A stretch of DNA of 25,658 bases from Bacillota bacterium (lineage in GTDB: Bacteria > Bacillota > Clostridia > Christensenellales > Aristaeellaceae), in assembly GCA_023398575.1 (NCBI GenBank), contig JAEWSC010000074.1, positions 1 through 25,658 on the forward strand, given 5' to 3'. Positions 8,380 to 14,956 of this stretch are shown here, in pieces; the stretch's first letter is position 1; each line of letters starts with the position of its first letter. The position numbers and the translations under genes are program-made. The notes beneath the pieces are model-generated. The model was not told the DNA's origin. It saw only the letters and a program-made list of their open reading frames with translations, and searched no databases.

Positions 8380-8993
8380 ATATTGTTATTGTGGATGATG
8401 ACAAGCTGGTGTGCTCCTCCCTGAAAATCATGCTGGAAGCCAGCAGGCAGATCAAAGTATTGGCAACCGGCCATGACGGGTTAGCCGCCGTTCGCCTATA
8501 TGAGCAGCACAAGCCTGATGTTCTGCTGATGGATATTCGAATGGGTGTAACTTTAGGGCTTGACGCAGCCGAAGAAATCTTGAAAAGTCACCCTGATGCC
8601 AGAATTCTTTTCTTAACCACCTTTTCCGACAATGATTATATTATTCGTGCTCTGAAAATTGGGGGGAAGGGATACTTACTCAAAGAGGATTTTGAATCCA
8701 TCGTGCCTGCGCTCTTGGCCGTTCACGCTGGCCAACATGTTTTCGGCCAGCCTATAATGGATAAACTGCCGGCCTTGATGGGGCAGCAAAAAAAGGCGCC
8801 GGCAACCGTCACTCTTACAGAAAAAGAGGAACAGGTGCTGGCGCTGATTGCCGAGGGAAAAAACAACCGTGAAATTGCCGGAGAACTTTTTCTAAGCGAG
8901 GGAACGGTTCGCAATTATATCAGCTTGATGCTGGAAAAGTTAGAATTGCGTAACCGGACGGAGCTTGCGGTCTTTTTCTACCGCAACAAATAG
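8376..8993 (+). CDS. Response regulator, NarL/FixJ family (LuxR-type HTH)
   Basis: A 205-residue two-domain regulator. The receiver has VDDD (6-9), the phosphorylated Asp53 in LLMDIRMG, the switch Thr in FLTTFSD and Lys in YLLKED. The C-terminal LuxR-type helix-turn-helix reads LTEKEEQVLALIAEGKNN with the recognition helix near SEGTVRNYI. The ribosome site AAAGGAGGGG is 6 nt before the ATG. The kinase at 7303 is its partner by overlap. Its likely targets are the palindromes between the divergent operons. It ends 1 nt from the convergent methyltransferase gene, with no terminator between them. Confidence 0.95.
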   Translation: MNIVIVDDDKLVCSSLKIMLEASRQIKVLATGHDGLAAVRLYEQHKPDVLLMDIRMGVTLGLDAAEEILKSHPDARILFLTTFSDNDYIIRALKIGGKGYLLKEDFESIVPALLAVHAGQHVFGQPIMDKLPALMGQQKKAPATVTLTEKEEQVLALIAEGKNNREIAGELFLSEGTVRNYISLMLEKLELRNRTELAVFFYRNK

Positions 8994-8994
8994 C

Positions 8995-9828
8995 TTATAT
9001 CTTTTGACACAAAATACCCAAAACCATGGCATCTTCCGACAGCGGATCACCTTTGAGATTGCTCCATACCGCCCGGACAGCAAAGCCGCCTATTTGCAGC
9101 TCCTTTTCAATGGACTCAGGTGAATAGTAAGTTTGCCAGATGCGGTAGACAGTGAACTCTTCATCTAGTACCGCATGCATATCGCAGGCTACTGATTGAT
9201 CTGGATAAAAGCATGTTTTTGAAAGTGCCAGATAAGCATGAGGCCGCCAAAAGCCAGATTGCGCCGCTTCCCAATGTGGAGCTGCGCTTTTTTGCAGCCT
9301 TAAAAAGTCATTCATGCTATGTACATCCAGCGCGAAATAGCCGCCTGGCTTTAATGCGGAATGAATATGAAAGAGCAAGGCTTTGCGGCTATCAGGAGGC
9401 AGTACCCCGTAATCCTTGGAAATCATGACTGCAGCGTCAAAACTGTTTTTGCCAAAGGGTTTAAGATAGCTGTCATTCACAAAAGCAGCCTGCAGACCGG
9501 CATTCAATCTTCTCGCGTAGTCAATAGAGTTTACTGACCGGTCGATACCGATGACAGAAAAGCCCTGCGCGCACAGTTCCCTGGCATAAAGTCCAGGGCC
9601 GCATCCCAAATCCACAACCGCCGCTCCCTCTTTCAGCCCCATCGCAGCCGGCAGATGGCGACAGATAGCAGCAATCGTATCAGGCTTATAACTGGCTGCA
9701 TCCGTATCTGGCGCTAGATGAGCCTTGAGCATTTCCAAAGAGATATGCGGATCGTTCCATAGTTCTGCGCCTGTAGTGAAGAGCTCCTGTCTATCAAGTT
9801 CATTTAAACTTTTCATAATAGAGATCAT
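8995..9828 (-). CDS. Class I SAM-dependent methyltransferase
   Basis: A 277-residue protein with a Rossmann methyltransferase domain. Motif I VVDLGCGPG is at about 71-79, the acidic strand-2 end is GFSVIGID, motif IV is FDAAVMISKDYG, and the post-motif segment is ALKPGGYFALDVH. The N-terminus is an unusual conserved-looking helical lead (ELFTTGAELWNDPHIS). I chose ATG 9828 because GGAGGA lies 6 nt upstream; the reading frame stays open to 9900 but has no ribosome site there. The target (RNA, protein or small molecule) cannot be told. The gene has its own promoter and a long attenuator-like leader (see 9884-10114), a design common for antibiotic-inducible resistance genes. It faces the response regulator tail to tail. 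A resistance role is only an inference. Confidence 0.87.
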   Translation of the reverse strand: MISIMKSLNELDRQELFTTGAELWNDPHISLEMLKAHLAPDTDAASYKPDTIAAICRHLPAAMGLKEGAAVVDLGCGPGLYARELCAQGFSVIGIDRSVNSIDYARRLNAGLQAAFVNDSYLKPFGKNSFDAAVMISKDYGVLPPDSRKALLFHIHSALKPGGYFALDVHSMNDFLRLQKSAAPHWEAAQSGFWRPHAYLALSKTCFYPDQSVACDMHAVLDEEFTVYRIWQTYYSPESIEKELQIGGFAVRAVWSNLKGDPLSEDAMVLGILCQKI

Positions 9829-9883
9829 TCGAATTCCTCCATATTTGTTTTTTGACACAAAATTAGTTTTTTGACAGCAAACG

Positions 9884-9918
9884 AAAAAGGAACCCCTCAA
9901 AGAGCAGGTATCCTTTTT
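9884..9918 (-). terminator. Leader terminator of the methyltransferase gene
   Basis: On the minus strand AAAAAGGATACC pairs with GGTTCCTTTTT around a 12-nt loop, leaving T5 then CGTTTG. This is an intrinsic terminator inside the leader, about 55 nt before the start codon. Its 5' arm (9907-9918) is shared with the competing hairpin at 9907-9939. Confidence 0.6.
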
Positions 9919-9939
9919 TTTTCAATCAAAAAGGATACC
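9907..9939 (-). promoter_or_regulatory. Competing antiterminator-like hairpin
   Basis: GGTATCCTTTTT (minus strand, 9939-9928) pairs perfectly over 12 bp with AAAAAGGATACC (9918-9907). Forming it would occupy the 5' arm of the leader terminator and so prevent termination. A further GGATACC at 10047-10053 could in turn capture the upstream arm, giving a chain of alternative pairings. Confidence 0.55.
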
Positions 9940-9988
9940 GCATTTGAAAGAACACGCAGGTACAGCAAACAAGCCTATTGTATGCTTG

Positions 9989-10060
9989 TTAGTATACCGC
10001 GTCTTCTTCCTTTTCCAGAAAGCGCAGCTGCCTGCCCCTTCCGGACGGTATCCCTCCCAT
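9989..10060 (-). CDS. Possible leader peptide, 23 aa
   Basis: A short ORF, MGGIPSGRGRQLRFLEKEED plus AVY, inside the methyltransferase leader. No clear ribosome site precedes it. An alternative ORF in another frame starts at 10067 (MIYGRDTVRKGQ..., 30 codons, ending at 9975) and has a weak GGA about 10 nt upstream. The ORF holds an R-x-R stretch, and both cover the GGATACC pairing segment, so translation of either could steer the alternative hairpins. Which one is translated, if any, is unknown. Confidence 0.3.
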   Translation of the reverse strand: MGGIPSGRGRQLRFLEKEEDAVY

Positions 10061-10085
10061 AAATCATCTATTTGCTGTCCACAAT

Positions 10086-10114
10086 ATCTTATTGCCTGGT
10101 AAGCAATATGTCAA
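10086..10114 (-). promoter_or_regulatory. Promoter of the methyltransferase leader
   Basis: TTGACA (10109-10114), 17-nt spacer, TAAGAT (10086-10091) on the minus strand, directly behind the larA stop codon. Transcription would begin near 10079, leaving a leader of about 250 nt before the methyltransferase ATG at 9828. Confidence 0.7.
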
Positions 10115-10125
10115 TAAACCAATGG

Positions 10126-11403
10126 TCACTTTTCATCTGCCAAATAAGGTACAATGCTGCCGCCATAGGGCATGACATACACATCCTTGCCGGAAATATT
10201 CAATTCCGATTCCATCTGTGTCAAATCATCAAACGCGTGAAGCCCCATCGGAGCAACAACGTCGGCTGGAATACTGGTGAGCATCATCACGTGCGCTTTA
10301 GCAATGGCTTCACACGCTGCATAGAATATATATCCAGAGATCGTAAAGTCTTTTCGAAGCGCTTCATCCAGCTTGCCTTCGGAAAGTGGCTTGATCCAAT
10401 CAAAGAAGGCGGGTGTGCCGCCTCCTTCGCGGCATTCCGCCAAAAACACCATCGTTCCCCCGTCTTTTAATGCCTGAGAAGCGTTAAGCAGTGTCTTCAC
10501 GGCCTGATACAGATTAATATCCTTGGGGTATCCGCCACAACTGGCAATCACCACATCTGCTTTTTTTGCAATTGGCAGGCCAAAATACGCCTGCACCAGC
10601 TTGCAGCTTTCCTCCCAGGCATGAAGCCAATGGCCGGCAACAATTGCACAGTGCTCCTGACGGCTGTTCACTACCAGGTTAATGCCAAAGGCAGGCGCAA
10701 CAAAACCTGCCGCTTCAACCATATCCTCATGCACAGGATTGTTATGAAGAACGCTCATGCCAATTTGAGGGCTGGATCTGGGAGCGTCAGGGTCCAATGC
10801 GTGTATGTGATTCTGAAAAATCGTTTCCTCAGCACAAACACCTGGAAGAATGCTCTTTCTTCCGCCGCCGAAGCCTGACATCAAATGATGCACCGTTCCG
10901 CCAAGCAGTATCACCTTACGGCCCACTACCAATGGGTTCACCCGCACGACCGTTCCCCTTGACGTTGTTCCAACTTCTATTATGTCATGAGCTGTACTAT
11001 CATGGTTAACGACCATATGGCTTTGATATACCTGCGTTGAGACCAACTTTTCAAGTTCCTCAGCTGACTGCGGCCGATGTGTGCCCAAGGCCACCAAAAA
11101 GATGATGTCTTCGTTACGTACGCCAATCGTATTGCATAAGTAGTCTGTCAGCAGTGGACATATTATATCCTGTCGCATCCAATATCTTGTAATATCACTG
11201 ACTACAACCGTTATCTTATCCCCAGGTTGAATAACTTCATGTAAAGGAAGTGAATCCACACAACAATCGGTGATTGCATGTAGAAACGCCGACTTCACAT
11301 CTTTCATCACGGGCGTTACCCGCTCCTGCAGTAAATCAACAGACGCTGCCTCAGCAAGGGACAATACCACATCTCCATTGCCATACCTTAATGAAACATT
11401 CAT
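10126..11403 (-). CDS. larA: LarA-family nickel-dependent lactate / 2-hydroxy-acid racemase
   Basis: A 425-residue member of the LarA (DUF2088) family, which racemises lactate or other 2-hydroxy acids with a nickel-pincer nucleotide. The key residues of Lactobacillus LarA are matched: Asp70 and Arg73 in SDITRYW, His109 in LGTHRP, His172/173 in GGTVHHL, the cofactor-bound Lys183 in GGGRKSILPG, and a His near 199-201 in QNHIHALDP. The start is ATG 11403, with GGTAGG 9 nt upstream; GTG 11412 is possible. The cofactor genes larB, larC and larE are not in the window, and the substrate may not be lactate, since many homologues act on other acids. Lactate would be a natural electron donor for the neighbouring electron-transfer genes, but that link is inference. 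Confidence 0.85.
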   Translation of the reverse strand: MNVSLRYGNGDVVLSLAEAASVDLLQERVTPVMKDVKSAFLHAITDCCVDSLPLHEVIQPGDKITVVVSDITRYWMRQDIICPLLTDYLCNTIGVRNEDIIFLVALGTHRPQSAEELEKLVSTQVYQSHMVVNHDSTAHDIIEVGTTSRGTVVRVNPLVVGRKVILLGGTVHHLMSGFGGGRKSILPGVCAEETIFQNHIHALDPDAPRSSPQIGMSVLHNNPVHEDMVEAAGFVAPAFGINLVVNSRQEHCAIVAGHWLHAWEESCKLVQAYFGLPIAKKADVVIASCGGYPKDINLYQAVKTLLNASQALKDGGTMVFLAECREGGGTPAFFDWIKPLSEGKLDEALRKDFTISGYIFYAACEAIAKAHVMMLTSIPADVVAPMGLHAFDDLTQMESELNISGKDVYVMPYGGSIVPYLADEK

Positions 11404-11454
11404 AGATAACACCCTACCTACTTGCTTTCATGGTCGATCAATTTCAAATGTAAA

Positions 11455-11480
11455 GGCCATGGGATCATTCTCCCACGGCC
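11455..11480 (-). terminator. Hairpin between the FMN-binding gene and larA
   Basis: GGCCGTGGGA and TCCCATGGCC form a 10-bp stem with one mismatch and a 6-nt loop, followed on the minus strand by TTTACATTTG. It may end the FMN-binding transcript or act in the larA leader, because a TATAAT -10 candidate lies just upstream at 11505-11510. Confidence 0.45.
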
Positions 11481-11629
11481 TGGATAATTGGCACTAATTC
11501 TTCTATTATATAATTGAGTCAGCTTACACGCTATGACCACCGCCGTGGAGGTGATGGCGCAACTTCACAGTGATCGAAAACACTGAGTCATGTATGCTGG
11601 ACAATAACCAGTTCCGCACATGTTGTGTG

Positions 11630-12190
11630 CTATTTACTTTCGCCGCTAGAAAGTACACCAGTCAAGTACTCACCTGCCTGGTTTACACCCAGAACCACAG
11701 CAGTGGAAGTAATTGTTGCACCGGAGATAGCATCAACATCTTCCTGCAGCTTAACCGGTAAGGCAAGCCCTATAAACTGTTCAGTAAAGGCGGGCGACTT
11801 GGTCTTATCACCTAAACCTACTGTTTCGGAAAACTTCGTCCCACCAACAGATATTCCAGTCAGCTTTCCATCAAGGTCCATACCAACAATGACCTCGATG
11901 TCTCCTGCATATCCACGAACAGTGGACTGAGCCACATAGCCTATCGTCTGGCCTTCTTTTAAGCCGCGGTATCCATTGTCAACAACGCTGCCCTCAGGCA
12001 ACTGCATTGATTCAAAGGTCTCAGCAATGTGAAGCACAGCGCGTCGAGCGGCTTCAGCCTCTTCGAGTGCCCGCTGTGCTATGGCATCTTTGGTCATTTC
12101 GTTTGTTCCCGCCAACGTAAGTGCCGCTACCAAGGATACCAGAAACAACATCAACCATCCCTGCGGCTTTTTAGGCGCCTTATTCTCCAT
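11630..12190 (-). CDS. Membrane-anchored FMN-binding protein, RnfG/NqrC-like
   Basis: A 186-residue protein with one N-terminal membrane anchor (about 12-28) and an extracytoplasmic FMN_bind domain. GYAGDIEVIVGMDLDGKLTG, the ETVGLGDKTKSP segment and DAISGATITS match RnfG-type subunits. Thr159 in SGAT is the expected site of covalent FMN attachment by an ApbE-type transferase. No other rnf genes are nearby, so it is probably a stand-alone electron carrier. It is divergent from ndh2 across about 690 nt, which suggests it serves the same electron-transfer system. A consensus promoter lies upstream (12243-12272) and AGGAGGGG precedes the ATG. Confidence 0.9.
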   Translation of the reverse strand: MENKAPKKPQGWLMLFLVSLVAALTLAGTNEMTKDAIAQRALEEAEAARRAVLHIAETFESMQLPEGSVVDNGYRGLKEGQTIGYVAQSTVRGYAGDIEVIVGMDLDGKLTGISVGGTKFSETVGLGDKTKSPAFTEQFIGLALPVKLQEDVDAISGATITSTAVVLGVNQAGEYLTGVLSSGESK

Positions 12191-12242
12191 CTAAACCCCT
12201 CCTGTGCAAATGCGATACCGAAGCAAAAGCATATGCATCAAT

Positions 12243-12272
12243 ATTATATCACGCACTTTTTTGGGATGTCAA
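12243..12272 (-). promoter_or_regulatory. Promoter of the FMN-binding protein gene
   Basis: TTGACA (12267-12272), 18-nt spacer, TATAAT (12243-12248), with a TG one base before the -10 (extended -10). This is among the strongest promoter matches in the window. Confidence 0.75.
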
Positions 12273-12307
12273 TTGTGTTTGTCTATTTTCATCAAACATA
12301 CTTATTT

Positions 12308-12323
12308 TTTGTGATTTCACAAA
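12308..12323. promoter_or_regulatory. Palindrome TTTGTGA-TT-TCACAAA, candidate operator
   Basis: A perfect 7+7 inverted repeat 36 nt upstream of the FMN-binding -35, in the region shared with ndh2. The half-site TTGTGA recalls Rex and CRP/FNR half-sites, but the 2-nt spacing fits neither consensus. A redox or global regulator is possible. Confidence 0.4.
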
Positions 12324-12617
12324 GTGAAAAGAAGACAATTCCCGAGCATAAAGCAGTCACACAATCCACATTGCACATTGCAGCCATTATCAACGCAAAA
12401 GGCGTTTATGAGTAATTGACATTATCACGCATGCCAATCTAAGCACTTGTAATAGATTTTGATCGCGAAATCAACTAGCTCGTTGCCTTTATCTGATATT
12501 CCCTCAAAGTTTCTACATTATATGGCATTTGTTCCATGTTATGGTGTGGTAATATTTGTTGTTAATTTATCTACATCAATATTGTTGATTTTTTATCTAC
12601 CAATTTGCTACTGTTTC

Positions 12618-12626
12618 TGCTATAAT
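12618..12626 (+). promoter_or_regulatory. Extended -10 promoter candidate for ndh2
   Basis: TGCTATAAT, a perfect extended -10, with no good -35 at the right distance. It would give a leader of about 250 nt before ndh2. Confidence 0.45.
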
Positions 12627-12883
12627 AATCACCGGAACTTGAAACCAAGTCAACAAACAATTATGTTAGCTTGATTCAGGCAAACCGTCTTTTTCATTTT
12701 CTAGAATGCATTTTGCATCTGGAAAGGGAGTCAATTAGCATAATATTTTTTTGTTTAAAATGAAGGAGTAGTATCTAATGATAACGAAATCATAAGGTCG
12801 GTATTGTGAAAACAGATTTAGATACAGACAACCACAGTCGTCAAGTGGCCTGCATCAACACCAAATAGGAGGAGCACAGAGGT

Positions 12884-14956
12884 ATGAGCAAAAAAGTCAT
12901 CATTCTTGGAGGCGGCTACGCAGGTGTGATTGCCGCAAAAAAGCTGGAAAAATCGCTTAAAAAGCAGAAGATCAGCGATATTACTGTCACTTTGATTGAT
13001 AGGAATCCTTTTCACACGATGCTTACTGAACTGCACGAAGTTGCAGCCGCTCGCGTGGAAGAAGACTCTATTAAGCTTTCCTATAATAAGATTTTTGCAG
13101 GCCGCAATGTTCAAGTTATAATGGATAACATTGAAGATGTTGATTTTTCTGCTAAGCAGTTAAAAGGTGCTGCCGGAAGCTACAATTACGATATTCTGGT
13201 GATTGCCGCCGGATCTAAGCCTACCTACTTTGGTGTTAAGGGCGCGGCTGAAAAAGCGTATAAATTATGGAGCTATGACGATGCCGTAAAGCTGCGTGAG
13301 CGGTTTGTACATTGCTTCCGTGAAGCATCCCGTGAAACAGACAAGGAAAAACGCAAAAAGCTCTTGTCTTTCTTTACGGTTGGTGCCGGATTTACAGGCA
13401 CGGAAATGGCTGGTGAACTGGCCGAGTGGGTGCCTGTACTATGTCATCAGTTTGAAATTGATCCTTCTGAAATCACCATGTACATGGCCGATCTTCTGGA
13501 CCGCGTGGTTCCGACCATGCCGCCCAAGTATAGCGCCCGTTGCCATAAGCGCTTGGAAAAGATGGGCGTCAAGATTTTGCTTAAGCACAACGTCGTTGAA
13601 ATCGGTGATGATTTCATCGATTTAAAGGATGGCGAAACCGTCAAGCGTATTGATACGGCCACGATCGTTTGGGCAGCCGGCACTGAAGGCGAATCTATCG
13701 CCCAAAAAGCTTCCCAGTCCATTTCCGGCACCAAGCGCGGCCGTCTTGAGGCGGATGAGTTCCTTCGCTCCAAATCAAATGATTCCGTGTATCTTGTTGG
13801 TGATGTTCTGCATTTTGTTCCCAAAGGTGAATCCATGCCTGTGCCGGGAATCGTTGAAAATGCAGAAGAAAGCGCTGAATGTGCGGCACATAACATTCTC
13901 GTTCAATTAACTGGCCACGGAACCATGCACGCTTATTCACCCAAGTTCCACGGTGTTATGGTTTGTGTCGGTGGTCGTTGGGGCAGCGCGTATGTCGGCG
14001 GCCACAACAAAAAATTTGGTCTTCCCTCGTTCCTGGCCATGTTCTCCAAGCACTTTATTAACTTGTTTTATTTCATTAAGGTTATGGGCTGGACGAAGAT
14101 TATCAGCTACATGAAGCATGAGTTCTTCACCATCAGAAATAACCGTTCGTTTGTTGGCGGACATTTTTCTAACAAAACCCCTAGCTTCTTGTTGGTTGCG
14201 CTGCGCGTCTGGCTGGGTGCGGTTTGGGTATTTGAAGCAATCATGAAGATTGTGGAAGGCTGGTTCAACGCACCAAAGTTATCCAACTTTTTCGGCGGCG
14301 CTACAGCATGGTTTAACTCCATTATTGGCGTAGCCGGCAGTTCTGGTAGTTCTTCTGCCGATGCCCTATCCTCAGCGACAGCCGCTGTTGCTACAGCCGC
14401 GCCGGCCGTAACTGATGCGTTATCCTCCGCCACAGGTGCCGTGACGAATGCGGCAGATGCTGTCTCCTCCGCCTCCGGTGCTGTCACACAAGCTGTTGCA
14501 TCTGTCGGCCATGCACTGATCAACTTTGACTTCCTGGGCTTATTCCAGCTTCTTCTCGTATCCGGCAAGGATCTCGCTCACTCCGCGCTTGGCGACTTTG
14601 CTATCAAACTTAATATTCCGATTATGAACTGGCTCCTTGAACAAACCGTACTGCAAAGCGATGGCCTGCAGCTCTTTATGCAAATTGCTATAGTCATTGC
14701 GGAATTACTAATCGGTTTGGCATTGATCGGCGGTTTGTTCACCTTCCCGGCCAGCGCCGCTTCCTTGGTACTTCAATTCATGTTTATCACAACAACAGGC
14801 CTTTACCTCAACACGGTGTGGATGATCTTCGCCAGCATCGCATGCTTGTTCGGGGCTGGCCGCACCATCGGTTTGGATTATTACGCAATGCCTTATCTTA
14901 AGCGCCAGTGGAAAAAAGTGCGCTGGGCAAAAAAGTGGTATTTGTATAATGATTAA
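12884..14956 (+). CDS. ndh2: Type II NADH dehydrogenase with C-terminal membrane domain (Ndh2, EET type)
   Basis: A 690-residue flavoprotein. The FAD Rossmann motif GGGYAG is at 9-14, the NADH Rossmann motif GAGFTG at 167-172, and VYLVGD at 302-307 closes the FAD site; this is the NDH-2 core (1 to about 410). A C-terminal membrane part (about 433-665) holds several hydrophobic segments of DoxX-like character, interrupted by an Ala/Ser/Thr-rich stretch at about 484-540 with three near-repeats of DALSSAT. Ordinary NDH-2 ends near 400-450; the Listeria EET Ndh2 is also extended by membrane segments. It should oxidise NADH and reduce the demethylmenaquinone made by the dmk genes. GGAGGAG lies upstream of the ATG; the 3' end overlaps dmkB by 8 nt. 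Confidence 0.92.
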   Translation: MSKKVIILGGGYAGVIAAKKLEKSLKKQKISDITVTLIDRNPFHTMLTELHEVAAARVEEDSIKLSYNKIFAGRNVQVIMDNIEDVDFSAKQLKGAAGSYNYDILVIAAGSKPTYFGVKGAAEKAYKLWSYDDAVKLRERFVHCFREASRETDKEKRKKLLSFFTVGAGFTGTEMAGELAEWVPVLCHQFEIDPSEITMYMADLLDRVVPTMPPKYSARCHKRLEKMGVKILLKHNVVEIGDDFIDLKDGETVKRIDTATIVWAAGTEGESIAQKASQSISGTKRGRLEADEFLRSKSNDSVYLVGDVLHFVPKGESMPVPGIVENAEESAECAAHNILVQLTGHGTMHAYSPKFHGVMVCVGGRWGSAYVGGHNKKFGLPSFLAMFSKHFINLFYFIKVMGWTKIISYMKHEFFTIRNNRSFVGGHFSNKTPSFLLVALRVWLGAVWVFEAIMKIVEGWFNAPKLSNFFGGATAWFNSIIGVAGSSGSSSADALSSATAAVATAAPAVTDALSSATGAVTNAADAVSSASGAVTQAVASVGHALINFDFLGLFQLLLVSGKDLAHSALGDFAIKLNIPIMNWLLEQTVLQSDGLQLFMQIAIVIAELLIGLALIGGLFTFPASAASLVLQFMFITTTGLYLNTVWMIFASIACLFGAGRTIGLDYYAMPYLKRQWKKVRWAKKWYLYND
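14336..14503 (+). repeat. ndh2: Ala/Ser/Thr-rich low-complexity repeat inside ndh2
   Basis: Three imperfect copies starting at Asp493, Asp511 and Asp525 (DALSSATAAV, DALSSATGAV, DAVSSASGAV), of 14-18 residues each. They lie between membrane segments of the C-terminal domain and probably form a flexible loop. Confidence 0.7.

Larger units (their letters stand above)
12191..12883. other. Long AT-rich intergenic region upstream of ndh2
   Basis: The 693-nt gap between the FMN-binding gene and ndh2 holds the FMN-binding promoter, a 16-bp palindrome at 12308-12323, an extended -10 at 12618-12626, a small ATGCA-TTT-TGCAT repeat near 12706, and two short leader ORFs (see findings). I see no protein gene, known riboswitch or mobile element in it. 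Confidence 0.5.

Noticed and set aside
9871..10062. 63-codon plus-strand ORF opposite the methyltransferase leader
   Set aside because: It covers the promoter-proximal leader and terminator hairpins, has no ribosome site, and is explained by the minus-strand structure.
12308..12323. Palindrome considered as a Rex or CRP/FNR box
   Set aside because: The half-sites are similar, but the centre is 2 nt; Rex sites and CRP sites need wider spacing. Kept only as an unassigned palindrome.
14336..14503. Repeated units in ndh2 considered as a possible CRISPR-like array
   Set aside because: The units are in-frame protein repeats of unequal length, without constant repeats and unique spacers.
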